Origin: Nectonema munidae
Lineage: Eukaryota > Nematomorpha > Nectonematoida > Nectonematidae
Direction of reading: 5' to 3'
DNA: 64,000 nucleotides
Assembly (NCBI GenBank): GCA_030549495.1
Contig: JAUIRK010000173.1
Span: forward strand, 1 to 64,000
The notes under the pieces are model-generated. The model did no database searches. It saw only the letters and a program-made list of their open reading frames with translations, and was not told the origin of the DNA. Each line of letters starts with the position of its first letter. Positions within the stretch are counted from its first letter, which is position 1. This document shows, piece by piece, positions 45,801-60,800 of the stretch. The translations under genes were made by a program, and so were the position numbers.

Positions 45801-48800
45801 AACATTTCAAAAGTTTGGGAAGCGTTGAAGGAAATAAAATTTAAAAGCTATCAGTATAGTTACTTTAATAAAAATTGTTTGAAAAATTTTTTTACGTTGC
45901 CTCCTTTGTTGTTATGTGACTTTCAGTAACTTCAACATTTGTAAATAATGAATTTTTAAAATACACCTGAAGTTTTGATGCCCAGTAATTTCGCCACCTT
46001 TAACAGATTCCCAATATGAAATAAAGTATGCATGTAAATTTTTAAATAAAAAAAACTTTTTTAGCAAATATAAAATTACAAAATATAGATATGATTCGCT
46101 TTCAATTCTTTATATATAAGAAATGTGAAGAAAAGGCATAATATATACTTTTGTGTGTATTTTTTATGTAATATATATATTACAAAAACAGTGTAATAAA
46201 TTTAAAATAGTCTGTATTTTCGAAATTTTGTCTGCACACGGAGTGAGATAATTCACTTTAGCTCTACTTTGACGACACATAGTAGTGGCGTTAGGATAGA
46301 AGAAAAACAGAATGAAGAGAAGGCCATGATTCGTGAAATACCTCGAATTATGAAGTTCAAATATACGCAAAATAGTAAAACCTTTAGCTGTAGAGGATGA
46401 AAGTTGTTGTGTTTCCTCGGAGATAGAGCTGAGCCGGGACAAGACTTGTCCTCCGTCATTGAGATGAGCAGCTAACACGGGCTTAGATGCATCCCTCTTC
46501 TTAGTGGATGTGGAGTCTAGAAGCGAAATGAAAGCGTAGAGCAAAATACGTTATAAAATGTGTTGGTGAACTATTTTCTTTAGTTATTTCATATTTTCAA
46601 GATTGCTTATAGTTATTTATAAGAGTTGGTGTATGTTCTTAGATTTTCCTTCAAATTTTTGTAAACAAAACTGATAAGTAGGTAAATTATTTCAATTTTA
46701 TTGATAAAAGTTATGAGCCCTTTTGGGATATTGTGGATATAATGGAAATGTTGGGTTTGTCTTTAAGTAAGATTTGAGTAGTGTAAAATTATGCTAGGTT
46801 ATCTTATATAACTTATATATTGCCTACTTTTTTGGAATCAAATGGGTTAGTTTTTTATATTTATTTTGCACTTCTTGGATTATTTTCCGTAAAAACAAAT
46901 TCATTTATACCGGGAGGATTTAATTTTTTTTTCAAAATCAAAGTTCACAACCAGTTTCTGCTTCTATTTCGCACATAATTCATTTTTTTGTTTTTGGTTG
47001 CCAACGAAAGCCAGAATTATACATCTAGGAGAGGGAGGATAAAACAGGATAGTGAGATAAAGATATGAGGAGTGAATAGACCGCTTATCTAGTGGGTAGA
47101 TACGGGCAAAAAACAGGTCTACTGTAAATAAACTTACTGTGGATGTTAGAGGAGCTAGCTCTTCTAAAAACATGGCTTTGAAGAAATTTTGTAAATCTGC
47201 TTGAGTAAAAATTCGGTCTATGAACGGAAATAGAATCCTAAGCAAAAAAAGAAATACTGAAATCGTGGCACTAAATAAAAAGAGTGAAAGAGTAGAAAGA
47301 AATTAAGGCTACAGGGATGAATCAAATACGCGTGTACTTGTGTTCAAATATTTTGGTATCTAGAGAAACAAATAATCTTTTATTTGTATTTACATTTTGA
47401 GTCAAAACCACGCAAACAAGTGGAGAAGGAAATCATGCAACAATGGATCATTTTCTTCATAATAATTATTATTAGTGGGTGTAGAATAAAAAAGTAGAGG
47501 ACCTTCTTATTTTGATTTTAAATTAGAATCGCCAATTTCTTCTTCTTTTTTAATATTGAAAAGAAAATAAAGTATATAAGAAAAATTTATTGAACAAAAA
47601 AAATTACAGGAAAGTTATTAAAAATTCAGTAGTGAGCACACTCAAGACTAATTAAAGCAGCTAATTAGTGTCACTCAAACGTTGTAGAAAAAGAATCTGA
47701 AATCGTGTTAACTTTTGTTATAAGGTGCATCTTATTTAATTTGTTATCAAAAAATAATTCTTGTTTTATTTTACACTGACAAATTTACAAACATTTTTAA
47801 CGTGCAAGAATACGCTCCCATTCGTGAAATTAGATTCATATTTTTTTATACAGTTGAAGAAAAAATTATGGAAATGATTTTCGCTGTTTATAGGAATAAT
47901 AAAAAATTGCAAAATTTAAAGTAAATCAAGGCTTAAAATGTCAACACTGACAGCTGAACCAGAAACTTTTTGGGGCCATCGCACTGGCTTACATTCAAAG
48001 ATCTGATGTAAACTATGGAAAGTACATTCATGAAAAAGTGACTGATAAAGACAAAGCTTCCAAATTAAGAAAAGAAACTGAATCCTTGGGGAATCTGATG
48101 CTTCGACTACTACATTGGGATTATATCCATTAGCAAATTCTTAAACTCCCATCATGAGGGACCACTCCTTTATATCTGGGTATGGGCCTCCGCACGGGTA
48201 AAAACCTTTGAGGAAATCAGAGTTGGGACTATAGGCGAGATTCTCAAGAACACTGTAGAAGCAGAGTTAAAATCTCAACAAGCGACGCAGATTGAACTTG
48301 CTCTTTAGCAGTGATTTTAAGCAATTTCATCTTTAATTGATGATAATGCACACGTCAAATAGCAATTAAATGACCTTTGAGCCCATGCAAATCCACTATC
48401 CACACGATTTTCAGTTGAAACAGATATCCTTTCATTAACTTTTGTAAAATTTGAACACTTTTCTGTGTTATTTTCATTTCAAATTTTAAAAATGGAACAT
48501 TCCTTCAAAAACCTAGAATCAGTCAAGCTAAATACAAGAGCTGATCAGGATTTTTTCAACCCATGTGGCACAACTGAAAAATACAAATCCCCTGTCCTCT
48601 TTGTGTCTCTAGCCAATTTTGAAGACCAAAAATTGTACATTCCGACTGTAAGTCGAGACGCTGTTATTTTCAGGAAAAGTAACCAAACCCGTTATTCCAG
48701 GGTACACTGTCGAGATTGCAACTTTAGATTTAGTCATAAAAATAAACGCATTATATTCTTCAGGGGGTGTCCCACTAGCCCACGCCTTCTGTTTTCTACA

Positions 48801-51800
48801 GAGAGTAATGCAGGATAGTTCATATTTCCCCACCGCAGAAACAGCTAAAAAGGCCATTCTTATTTTCAGCGAAGGAGACAAAGTTGGCCCACTTGACTTC
48901 GTAAAAATGGACAACTCAATGCTGGATGATTTACCACCTGAGAATGCCCCAGCCTCTGATTCCAAAACCATCCAAATTATCATGAAGGCCTTTTCACCCA
49001 TCCTTGGGCTTTATCGTTACGGACATACAGCGCTACTAAATCGTCCAGAGTATACCGATCGCGTAATGCCACGTGTCTCCCACAGCCTTACGGGGCATCC
49101 TTTCTACATGGGTGAACCTCCTATCGCCTCCGGAAACGATGACACCTGGTTGGATCAGTTGCCATTCAGCGGCCTAATCGCAGCCTTCGATTTATATTTA
49201 TAGGTGTTTGGTCGTCACCCACTTCACGGATTACGCATCTGTACATTGCCGCCTCGCCATAGAGACTGTGGCTCGCTCAACACATTTTCTTATGATGTCC
49301 GGTCACTCAACCTTGATATGCCAGAACTGACGATGTGGTTGTGCCTGACAGCCGCTGCAAAGGAATGGATACAGCTCTTCAGCCTAGAAGATTGAGAATC
49401 AGTTCATAGTTATTTACCATACCAGAAAGACTTTAGGTTGACCCCAAAGAGCCCCTATGCAAGTACTCAATCGCTCTTTGCTCACCACTATCTTCATTCG
49501 GCTATTATTATGATGAGCCGTGTGAATACATACACACAGGACTATATAGGGCGGCGCACGCCCCTCATCGTCACTCTTTTTTGATTTATCTAAAATCCCC
49601 TTTTCATTCCTCTCCACACTCTGTATAGTCAAATCCCTTATGGGCACCTCCAAAGACAAGTCCCAAGCATCGTTCTCAGTGAAAAGCTCTGAAGAGTTCA
49701 CGAATAGACAGACTCGATACCGTGGAAGAACCGCTGGACTATGAATAGGCAGAACTGTAGAAGTAGTTAATGTGAACCCACAGATATGCTTGTGCAATAT
49801 AAGATCTATTTTGAACATCTTAAAGATTATTCCAGGGTGCCGTGAAATTTCCCGGGTATTTAGATTTACGAAGAATTTCAACACACGTGACAGAGCAAAC
49901 CAGAGGTAAAAATATTCTGGGCATTAATAATGATAAAATGGAATTATGATGTGTAAAAAGTATGGAGTTGTGTGAAAAAGTATCTGATATTTTTTTTTTG
50001 GATCTTTTTAAACTGGAATAAGATTATTTGTATTTTTAAATTCAGAATCAAAGGAAAATTCAAACAAAAGTATTAGCACTTGACTTATATAAAATATGTA
50101 TTTAATCCAGCCCTGTTTGAGAAAGAGGCAAGAAATGAAAAGATTACGCCTTCGTGAACAATGGATTTGAGTGTGTGCTCCAACTTTTTCTTCAGTTCAT
50201 AGCATTGTAAAATGTCAATTATGCCGATAAAGCATAGCAAGCGCTCCCCGTGTTGGTTTCTCGCAGGAATGCCACCAGGACTAGAAGTAAAATTAAAAAA
50301 TTCCAATTTCTTAAAGGAGAACTATTTTTCGTTTTACTTGGCAAGGATTTTGAATAATGTACAGGAAGTCATTGCATACCGCGGTTTTGATCAGTCCAGG
50401 TTTCGCTATATCGTGGTTTGTATCTTTTTAAATTGTGATGTAAAAATATTTTTTACACCCAATTTATACTTTTTTGGGCTACCCAGTCTAATTGAAACGC
50501 ATTATAAATAGACCTTGAACAACGCGGTTTTACATAGTGCGGACGTTGATCGGAACCAATTAGCTGTGTTATGCAAGGACTTCCTGTATTCATTTTTATA
50601 TAATTTATATAAAAATAATCCATACGTGTTTTCAAAGATTGAATTAATAAACAATTAAGAGTTGAAACTGTGCCAGGCTGAAATTATTACTGGGGGAGGC
50701 GAAAATAGATAGCGATGACTCCTTGGTTTAACCAGGGTGGAAGGGAAAGGGAGAAGAGATTTTTAGCTGATTCTAACCAAGTTTTAGTCGTAGAATTCAA
50801 ATATGAATTCAGTTTTTTGCCATTACATCAGCTTTTTGAGATTTTCAAAAAATTTGTTTATGTTATATATATATAATATAGAATTGTATTTAATTTATTT
50901 AAATAAAGTCAAATGTAAATTTATTTTCAAATGAAAAAATTAACAAACAATGCAAAATAACCATTATTTAAAGCGCTTCTTCTTAGCTGATCTCTGATAT
51001 ACAACTTCTGGATTTTCTTTCATTAAACTCCAACAATAATCTGCCATCATGCTGGAGTCCCATCGGCCCATCGTTTTAATATCTTTATGAAAACGTTCCC
51101 CTTGTTCTTCACTAACATCTCCAAGATTTTCTGGAAACTTGTCCAAATGGCTTTGCAGGTAATGAATCTTGATGCTCATTCTACATCCAAGACCCCCAAA
51201 GCTGACAAGTAGCTCTTCAACAATTTCTTTATAGTTTTCAGTTTTCTTGTTTCCCAGAAAATTTTGCACGACGTTACAAAACGCAGCCCAAGCTCTTGCC
51301 TCTTCTTTAGTCATTGTTGCAAGGAAATGATGATCTTTCATCAACGTTCTAATTTGAGGTCCATCAAATATTCCAGCTTTTTTTTTCTTCACTAAGTGCA
51401 GGAAATGCTGAACATATATAACTAAAGCATTGCCCATTGTGATCAAGAGCTTTTACAAACTGTTTCATCACCCCAAGTTTTATGTGTAGAGGAGGAAACA
51501 CTATTTTATTTCTGTCAAGTAGAGGTTTAATGATCACATGTTTATCTCCTGGTGTTAAACGCTGTCTAAGTGGCCAATCTTTTTTCTTCCAATGTTCTTC
51601 AGTAGCTCTACTGTCCCAGTAGCATAGAAAACGAGGATATTTTGTGCATCCTCCTTGCTGGCCAAGAAGAAAGTTAATCATTTTGAGATCAACACATATC
51701 AATCAACCATGAACTATCGATAAAAAGCCTCCAATCTTTTGAATCATATAACGGTAGTCCCATAGAGAGTAGTAGCCTTTTTACATCGGTACTATAAACA

Positions 51801-54800
51801 AGCTGGTCATCTCAATGAAAGTACATATGCAGTTCTTTTACCCTGTTGCGATAAAACTAGACACTTGTACCAGGTACAAGCATTAGTTTTTCTAGCAGTC
51901 TGGAAACCGACAATTCAGCAGACTTTTTTGACAGATATAGATCCATAACCAGATCATTTTACTCAGAATGGGTAAATAGAGATAGTTTTTCCCAATCTGC
52001 ATCATATGTTTGAAAAATATCTGTCAGTTCCTCTTCAAAAGAGGAAGTTGAACTGAGATCTGTGTGGTAAATCTTTTGAAGTTTAGGCACAGGTATTTCT
52101 TCTCTGTGTGGAACTGTCCGAAGGGCTGAAGGAATACTTGGGCATTGCAAATGCTGTTTGTTTTTCTTATTAAAACCTTTAACTTTGACAAGGCAGAAAT
52201 AGCAGTCATCCAAGTGATTAGTGGGTTCTGTCAAACCATGAGCACACCAAACATTAGTTTACCTTTGCTTCCTTGAGACCATGACCGTAAAGTTTCTAGA
52301 CAAGACTTGCACACTTTATGAAGAGCCTAACTTTTGTCTTGGTCTCCAAGTGGTACTTTAAAGTATGCCAGATAAGCACTCTTATGAAAGTTCGTGATGT
52401 TGCGCCTTTGAGTCTTCAAATTAGTTTCTCCAGATATAGCAAAATATAACTCGATCATTTGAGCACTTTCCTAGCGATGTTGTCGCCATCATTAAATCAT
52501 AAATTAGCAAGAATACAATCTGTAAAAAGAAAAACTTGTATATTTCAATATATATTCAAAAATTCATATTGAAAAAAATATATATTATCATGGCTTAAAT
52601 ACACCATTACTTAACACATTTGGAAGTCAAAACTTAGGAAAATGGGATGCACCTATAGCGAAAAAACGTGATGTGATGGAACAAATCTGAAATCAGATTT
52701 GGATTCAGCACCCAAATATTAGTCTAAAACAGTTCTTAAAGTCCTTGCCAGAAAATTTGTACATAAATGCATTATTCTATCTTTGCAAATAATGTAAAGA
52801 ATTTTCTAATGCTATCTGTAGTCACCAATAAACTAGTGTTCTAGACAAAAAGGCTTCTTGAGGAATGCTCAGAACATAGTTATTTATAAAACATTATCTA
52901 TTTAATGTTTTTACGCGCATTCCCCCAATTTAATAGGAAATTAATTTTTTGAATTTCTCTAGTTCAATTTTTAACTTTTAACACCACTAAAATAACTTTG
53001 AACTTTGATTATTTTTAACTTTTAACAATAATTTTTATACGGAGCTAGCAGTACTTGCTGTAATGGAGCAGCAGATTTTTGTAAATTTTTTTGATGCGAG
53101 ACAAGATATCTTCACTAAAAATGAAATGCTGACAAACATTTTATTTATTTCTAAAAAAAGTATTCTTTCTTTGCAGTAAAAAAGTTTTAATATTCTCTTT
53201 AACTATTTTTGAAAGCGGAAGGCGAAGCTTGAAAGTCGAAGTTCAATATGCCAAAAATATTAATAATAATTCAAATTAATTTTCAGGAATAAAATTGTTA
53301 CGTCAGATTTTTTATTGCTAACCAAGCTTTATTTATAGTGAAAACTAAAATTAATAAGTTATAATGGCAAAAAATGTTTAGAATGTTTTTATACAGTATT
53401 TGCATTCAGTGGAATTTTTTCGGGACACAGCAGTGCTTGAAACGTTATTGTTAACCTTTTAATGGTTGCAATAAATTAGAAATTATTTGATTACAATTTT
53501 GAATACTTGTAGATTACCAAAAGTTAAGATTACTTTTAGAAAGAATAAATATGCATAACTATTTTGCATTATATACCTGTAAAAATATCTTGGGCTTAGT
53601 CTCTTAATGGTTCGTAACTAGATCTCCTACTAGGATTGCTTTTTATTCTTTGTTTATGTTCTAATCTTTCATAAATAAAGTAATATTTTAGAGCAAACGT
53701 ATGAAAGAAAGAGAAGGCATAAAATTCTTACAGAACAGATTCCGACTGAATAGAATGAGAATGCAGCGTTGTATTTTCGGCTTGTATCGATTCCAAAGCT
53801 GTTGAAAATGCTGCCAGCCGCTTAATGGATCTTCCCCTATTGAGGTTATAATCTGCAGAAGTGGGCTGTTTTGTGATTGCATCGCTCATTGCATAACTTT
53901 CTTCATCACCCTTGATTTTTTCTAACGCATTCCTCGCGGTGGATGATTGCGCGCTTTCCTTATCCAGATTGTGAATGCCAATCAAAAAGCTAAAATCCAT
54001 GATTTTGAAACTTTCCAATACCATGCAATCTCTGTTGATTGTTTTCATTAGAGCATCATAAGTTTCATTTTCCAGCGTGAGGCCTTGGGGATGATGCTTA
54101 AGAAAGTCCAAATCTTTATACGTGGGACAAATCTTTAACTTTTCGTACTTGGAAGCTTTGCGGTTGAAAGTGGATCCTTTTAAATCGTATTTTTCGTGTA
54201 TTTTAATGGATGATGGAATCAAATTATTCATCACAATTAAGCGGATATTTTTGTATCCACCCTTGAATAATCTTTGGTAGCAGTAGAGGCCGAAGAATTT
54301 TGGCAGAAGAGTTCTTGGGTTCTGATTCAAATTCATGTAATAGCCTGGCAGTAGGGTTTGCAAAAAGTCTGCTTCTTTCCTTTGCACCGTTTTCATGATA
54401 AATTCATCATCCGAGGTGAGAAAGAAGAGACTCCCACTGGCCCCAGGATTCGTCAGCTCTATCAAAGGCTCTCCACACAAAGACATCTAAACAGAAGAAA
54501 AAGCTCGGTCTGAAAAAAATATTGCGCTATGATATAACGATGCATGTGGGCGCGTTATATTTGGTGAGCGCGCGAAAATTGGGCGCGTGTATAAAAATAT
54601 GGGAAAAGAAGTTTCAATCAGTGATTTGAGGAAGAGTAAGAAAGACGGGCATTGGAGCAGACAGCCTTCACTCACAACTAAATAAATTGATATAATCAAA
54701 AACTATGAATAACTAACGAAAGGAATTATAATGTAAGTATTTTGAAGTTATGCTACACATTGCAGTAATTGAACTTTTTAGAAGAAAAATTTGTATTGTG

Positions 54801-57800
54801 TGAAAGGAATTTCAAAAAAGAAACAAGAAATAATAAAACCAAAATTACTCGGCGTCTGCGTATTTGAATTTTTCATGGCAAATTTACATTTTTAACATTC
54901 AGATGAAATAAAAAGAATAAAGTTACTACTTGTTTAAACAATTTTTACTTGTAAACAGAAAATAAGGTAAAATTAACCGTCTAACCTGTTTTTGAAAAAA
55001 CTTGTTATTATTGTTTTTATTAGGCAAGTTTAAAAAAAATAAGTGAATCTTGCATAAGTATTTCAAAGGTTGTATAACCGTAGTAGCAGTGACGGAAAAC
55101 CATTTTATTATTTGATTTTTTAAAATAAACTTGTACTAAAATTTAATTCAAAATTTTAAATTTCAATCATACGTTTTTTAGTTCGTTTTTCGCATACTTC
55201 AACTTAAAAAAATACTTTTTAGCTTGTCATCCCCCCCCCCCCACATTGAAAATTCCTTCATCCGCCACTGCGTAGTAGAAATACTTTAACGAAAATAATG
55301 CTTAGAAAAAGGACTTACTTGGTGGAGTCGCAACGTTTAAGAAAGAATCTAAGTGGTAATAATTATTGCTATTCCTAACTTTAAAAATAGTTTTATTCAT
55401 AATTGTTGGATAAAAAATAAATTCATAGACACTCTCTTTAGCGCCCAACGATGCAAAAATGCAAAATAAAAAATATTTATCGTTTTAGTTGAAAGATGTG
55501 TTTTTGCAACTCATAGATAAAAGCCTGAAAAATTAAATAAGATTAAAGAATGAACTTTATTACTACAGAAATAGTTCGTATAGGAGCGAAGCTGTTTATG
55601 AGTAGAAAGTTTTTATACAAAGAAAATAGAACATTTTAATAAATGATAGTGAAGAAAATAGATTTTCTTAGAAACCTCTAAGATTCAGGAAATCTTTCAC
55701 TGACTATCGAAAATCGATATTTACAAAAGACTTTGAAATGTGGTTAATGTCATCACACTTTTTGAAGATTAATGATATTTGAAACAGAAAAGTTGATCTT
55801 TCATAACTATAAATGGGTGCGTTAAAAAAATACATAAATGGAGGAATAATAAAGAAGTTAAGCCGGAGTTGTGAAAAGGGTGTTCCAATTCCACAACCCT
55901 GTCGACTGGTAAATTTTATTAGATACCTACTCATATTTAAACTCCTATCGGAATAAAATCTCCCCCTGCACCTACTCCCCTTATAACTCAATATTTCAAT
56001 TCTAAGAGACGCAGACACAAATTTCTTTTATAACCTCGAATTATGGATTTCACAATTGTGCAAACTGCGACACCTACCGCTTCAAAATCTCGAACTGAGA
56101 TTGTGCAAACCTGGTTTGATATCTAAAATTAAAACTACATTGAGGTTTTAACTGGCGTTTAGTGGCTGTTCGTGAGCATCAAAAAACTAGACGTCAGCTG
56201 TTAGCCTAAACCGGTCTATGATAGAAAACAAGAGAACTTACAATTTATAGTTTATTGCTCGTGGTTCAAATTAGGTAGAATAATTCTCTCTTGATGACAA
56301 CTCAGAAGTGCACCTTCACAATCAGACATAAAGTCATTAAAGATTATAAAACTTGAATTCAACAAAATATTTTAATTGAAATTATCCATAGATATATGTG
56401 TATATCAACCACTTTAAAAATATCAGTAAATACCAGATATTTGTCTATTGGGAAAACGTATTCTTTATCAGTAGAAGTTGGAAAAGATCAAATATTCAAT
56501 TTGAAGTTTTTAAAAATTCAATTAGTTTCATTCATTTGAGCATTAAGAAGTGTTTTTGCAAATTTTGATTTTTTCCTTGGTTTTTTTGAAACCAAGGATT
56601 GTTTCAAATATGGAATTCCAGGATATTTGAATATATGTCATTAAAGAAAAAAAATTGGCCGAGGAATTTCTATTTTTTATAGGGAGTCTTTGATAGATTA
56701 TAAAATGCCTTTGCATGCAATATGAGCTTTTCAGAGTCTCTTTTAGCTAATTTTGAGATCTATACCTATAAACTAACAGCGTTATGTACACATAGGCCGC
56801 CAGAACGTAAACCACATCGCATTTTATTTAAACTCTCTAATCCCTAATTTCTTGTTTTAAAATTTTTTTGGTTGCAGGTGATTTTGATATAAATATGCTT
56901 GATATAAATAAAGACACTTCAATTGATTCTATTTCTCTAAGGTTCTCTAAACTAAGCCGAAACACGTGTTACAACTGAAACGTCAGAATTAATTGAAAAT
57001 ACTTCCACAAACATTTCTAACTCAGATTTTAGATTTAAGTGATGATTATGTAAAATATCATAGTAATGTTATGAATTGCAGCAAGTTTATTCAGAAATTT
57101 ACATCTAGGTGTTATGACAATTTTCTTTTAAATCAACTCCAGTAAATTTTACTCTTTAGACTCAATTGAAAATCCCAATTTAAGGTAAGAAAAACTTAAT
57201 AAATTTTTCGGTAGAATATTTGGCATCCCTTTTCCTTTAACCAAAAAGCAAAACTCAAAAAAGAATTTTTATTGGTATACAAAATAAATGCAAAAAACTC
57301 TATAAAAAAAAGTAATTTAAAAAAATTGGACAAAAAATTTAGAAAAAATATAAAATCAAAAGTAAACTTGCAATATCTTCTTATTACTCAAATAAACTTC
57401 CAACGTCTAATAATAAAATTGTTGTTTTAGGGATATCTTGCTTCCCCTCTTTGTTATGTATATTCATTCATTCCTTAAATTTTCTCCTTTGTATGGAATG
57501 AAGTGCGGATATATTACTCTCCTCTTCCCAAACAAGATAGCTCTTCTTTTGAGAACATGAATGACTACTAACCTGTTTCTAATTTACCATTTTTATGTAA
57601 ACTAATGGAACGCATACTCCTGAAACAGTTACAGTTTTACTGTATTAAAAACTCATTACTTGATGATCAGCATTTGCGTACAAAAAGAATTGCAGTACTG
57701 AATCTCTTTTACAGAGTCGTATCGAAGCTCAATCACTGATTCCAGCAATAAAAAACAGTTTACTGTTCTGCTTATGCTAGATTTGAGCGCAACTTTCGAC

Positions 57801-60800
57801 ACTGTAGATAGAGTTTTATTGCTAAAATTACTTTGTGATGAATTTGGAGTTAAATGCTTATAGTTGGCTTCATTCCTATTTGCAAAATAGAAGTCAATAC
57901 ACCGTGATTGATGGATTTTGTTCTTCACACAAAGCTAGCAAATTTGGAGTGCCTCAAGGATCAGTTTTGAGCCCTTTTTTGTTCAGCTTGTACATTTCGC
58001 CTATTTTACGATTTATTAAAAGAAATGGATTTCAAGTGTTTGCTTATGCAGGTGACATCTTTATCCTCATGGATTTTGATTCAAAATTTCAATATTCCAC
58101 TTTAAAATATTTGGTATCACAACTTTTTCTGTATTAATGGCTAATTTCAATCTCAAGCTAAATGAAAAGAAAACCAAGGCTATAGTTTTTTCTTCTTCTC
58201 AAAACCAAGAAATTTATTTTTCCAGTATACCTTCATACAATGGAAAACACATGCCTTTGATGAACTGATTCACTGATGCTTTAAAAAGTGGGTATGCTTT
58301 TATCAAGAATCTTGCAAAGATTAAAAAGCCCCTTTTCTCAAACAAATTTAAAGACTTTGCTGAACTCTTTTGTGATCAGTAAACCTGATTACTGCAACTC
58401 GTTGTTTCACGAAAGATATGAATACCAACTTCAAAAACTACAAGTCCTACAAAACACCTGTGCCAGAATAATATTAAATATTCCAAAAAATCAAAGTGTT
58501 GCTCGCGACCTTAAAAACTCCACTGGCTTGACATAAGAAAGAGAAACACTTTTAAAGTTCTGCTCTTAGCGTTCAAATGAGTAAAGTTGCATGTATCTTA
58601 TTATCTAGCTCAAAAGATGATTTTAAGCTCAAATATGCGCTTGTTATGAATGCTGAAAGACTTTGAAATGGTTTGCCTTTGTATTTGAGAAGTATGGATG
58701 AATTAAACTCCTTTAAGAAAAACCTGAAATCGTATCTCTTTTCTTCTGACTTCACTCCTAACTGGATTGATTCATTTTCTTTTTTTTAACTTGGTATTTT
58801 TTTTTTTTTTTTTTTTAGTTTTTTTGTTGGTGGGTGTTTTTTTTGGGGGGAAAAAAATAAATCTTAAAAAAAAATATGGGGAAAAAAACCAAGAAAAAAA
58901 TTTTAAGTTATCTAATTAAAATAAATTTTTTCATGTAAAATCAATTTAGTTTTCTTTCAAAAGTCGAGCAAAATGCTACTCTTAAACTTTCGTATTTTAG
59001 TGGAAGTAAAAGTATAATGTGTTTTTTTTAGAATTTGAAAGAACTTTTGATAAGGTAAATATCAATTTGTTATTATATAAACTTTATAAAATAGGTATAC
59101 GAGTAATTTTTACAAATTTAAAATATCCTAACTACATATGTTATAATGGCACAAATACAAACCTTTTTTATTCCAAAACTGGAGTGCCTCAGTGTTTTCA
59201 TTACCTTTTCTAATTTCGATAAATTATAAAACTCAAAGAATAGATCCAAAAGATAAAATGATACTATATGCAGAATTGAAATTATACTAGTAAATCCTTT
59301 GTGTTTTGAACCATTATAATTGAAAAGTTTTCGTTCATTGTGGGATTTGATGTTTCAATTTAAGAATCTTTAAGTCTTTTGAAATTTTTGGGCTTTTTAG
59401 CTGTTCCATAAAGAAAATCTTAACTTTTCATTAAGTTTAATAATCTATATAAGGTTGGTCAGCAAATTAAGGAAAGAGACATATCTTCAGGGAATTATGT
59501 AGGGATTGCACCCCGAAGGCTTTTTTTCCTTCCCCGGGGAGCGGGGAACCTGAAGTAAATTTTTTCTCACCGTGGGGATTTATCCGGGAAAAAAATATTT
59601 TTATTACCAAGAACACTAAAATTTTGAAATGATTTATTCAAAATTGTTCAAATACTCTCTGTTTTTGTTTACAATTTGAATCATGATGAATTATACATAA
59701 TACATAAATACCACCGCCACACATGAATTGTTTACAAGTTGAATCATGAATTATAAATAATGCATATAGCTTTGAAATGCACATAATACATAAACACCAC
59801 CACATTATCTATCTCATATAATGTAAAAATATGATTATAACTGTGAATTTAATCTTGTATTTTTCCCCGGGAAAAAATGAGATTTTCCTCAAGGAGCGGG
59901 GAGGCTTTTTTCGCCTTTTCCTGGGAGACGGGGACGGGGTCCCCGGAGTGCAATCTCTAATCATGATCAAAACAAAATAGTCTCTATTTTGCTACATTTC
60001 TTTTTCATCCAATTATGTTATACATTCGATATTTTTCTTTTTGTCCACTATCTAGTTAGGCATTCCTTAAATTCATTAATATCAAATTCACAAATATATA
60101 AGTAAATTAATAATAATTTAACAACAAATCAAAGAGAAAGAAATCCAAATTTGGAAGATTTCAATGATCAACAAGTGAATAACTAACGTCTCGAACAAAT
60201 TGTCTTGATAAAAAGCTCTCACTTAAATAAAAGATTAATAACTCTTACTTTTTAGAATACATTCACCAAGAAAAATATTGACAATTCTTCTTTTGATATT
60301 TGCAAAAGGAAAAGAAGTTCAAATACAAGTATATGAAATAGTGCATAAAGGCTCTCAAAAAAGAAAAGATAGACTGATTCAGGGCGAAAAGTAAAAAAAA
60401 TAACATCGTATATTTTTTTAGAAATATTTTTATTAAGTACTCGTTCAACATTAAAGAAAAAGTGCGATAAAATAATATTTGGAAATGTTCAAAAAGAAAC
60501 TGAAAAGCAACTCTTGTTAAAAAAAAAAAAGAAAACATATGTTTAAGAAATGAAAGCAATCACGAAAATCACAAAGAAACGGACTGCTTGATATAAAAAT
60601 GAAATTAAAAATGAAGGACTAAAAAATGTGAGAAAATGAAATCTAAACTTTTTAAATTAATTTGTATATTTTAAGGTTTTAAATCGAGCTTCTGAAATTA
60701 TTTTAGGTAAAATGTTGGAAATTAAAGATACTTATGCCAAATCTGGTTTGCCAAGAAGAGAAGGAAAAAATGCAAAGGAAAGGAGAAAAATGTCAACCAG

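Noticed and set aside
46964..47245. 93-codon minus-strand open frame
   Set aside because: It overlaps PIP5K exon 47138-47237 in the wrong frame; splice phase selects another frame.
54487..54699. Minus-strand open frame next to PIP5K exon b
   Set aside because: It is intronic: exon b starts after the acceptor at 54487 and joins the exon at 61409-61526.
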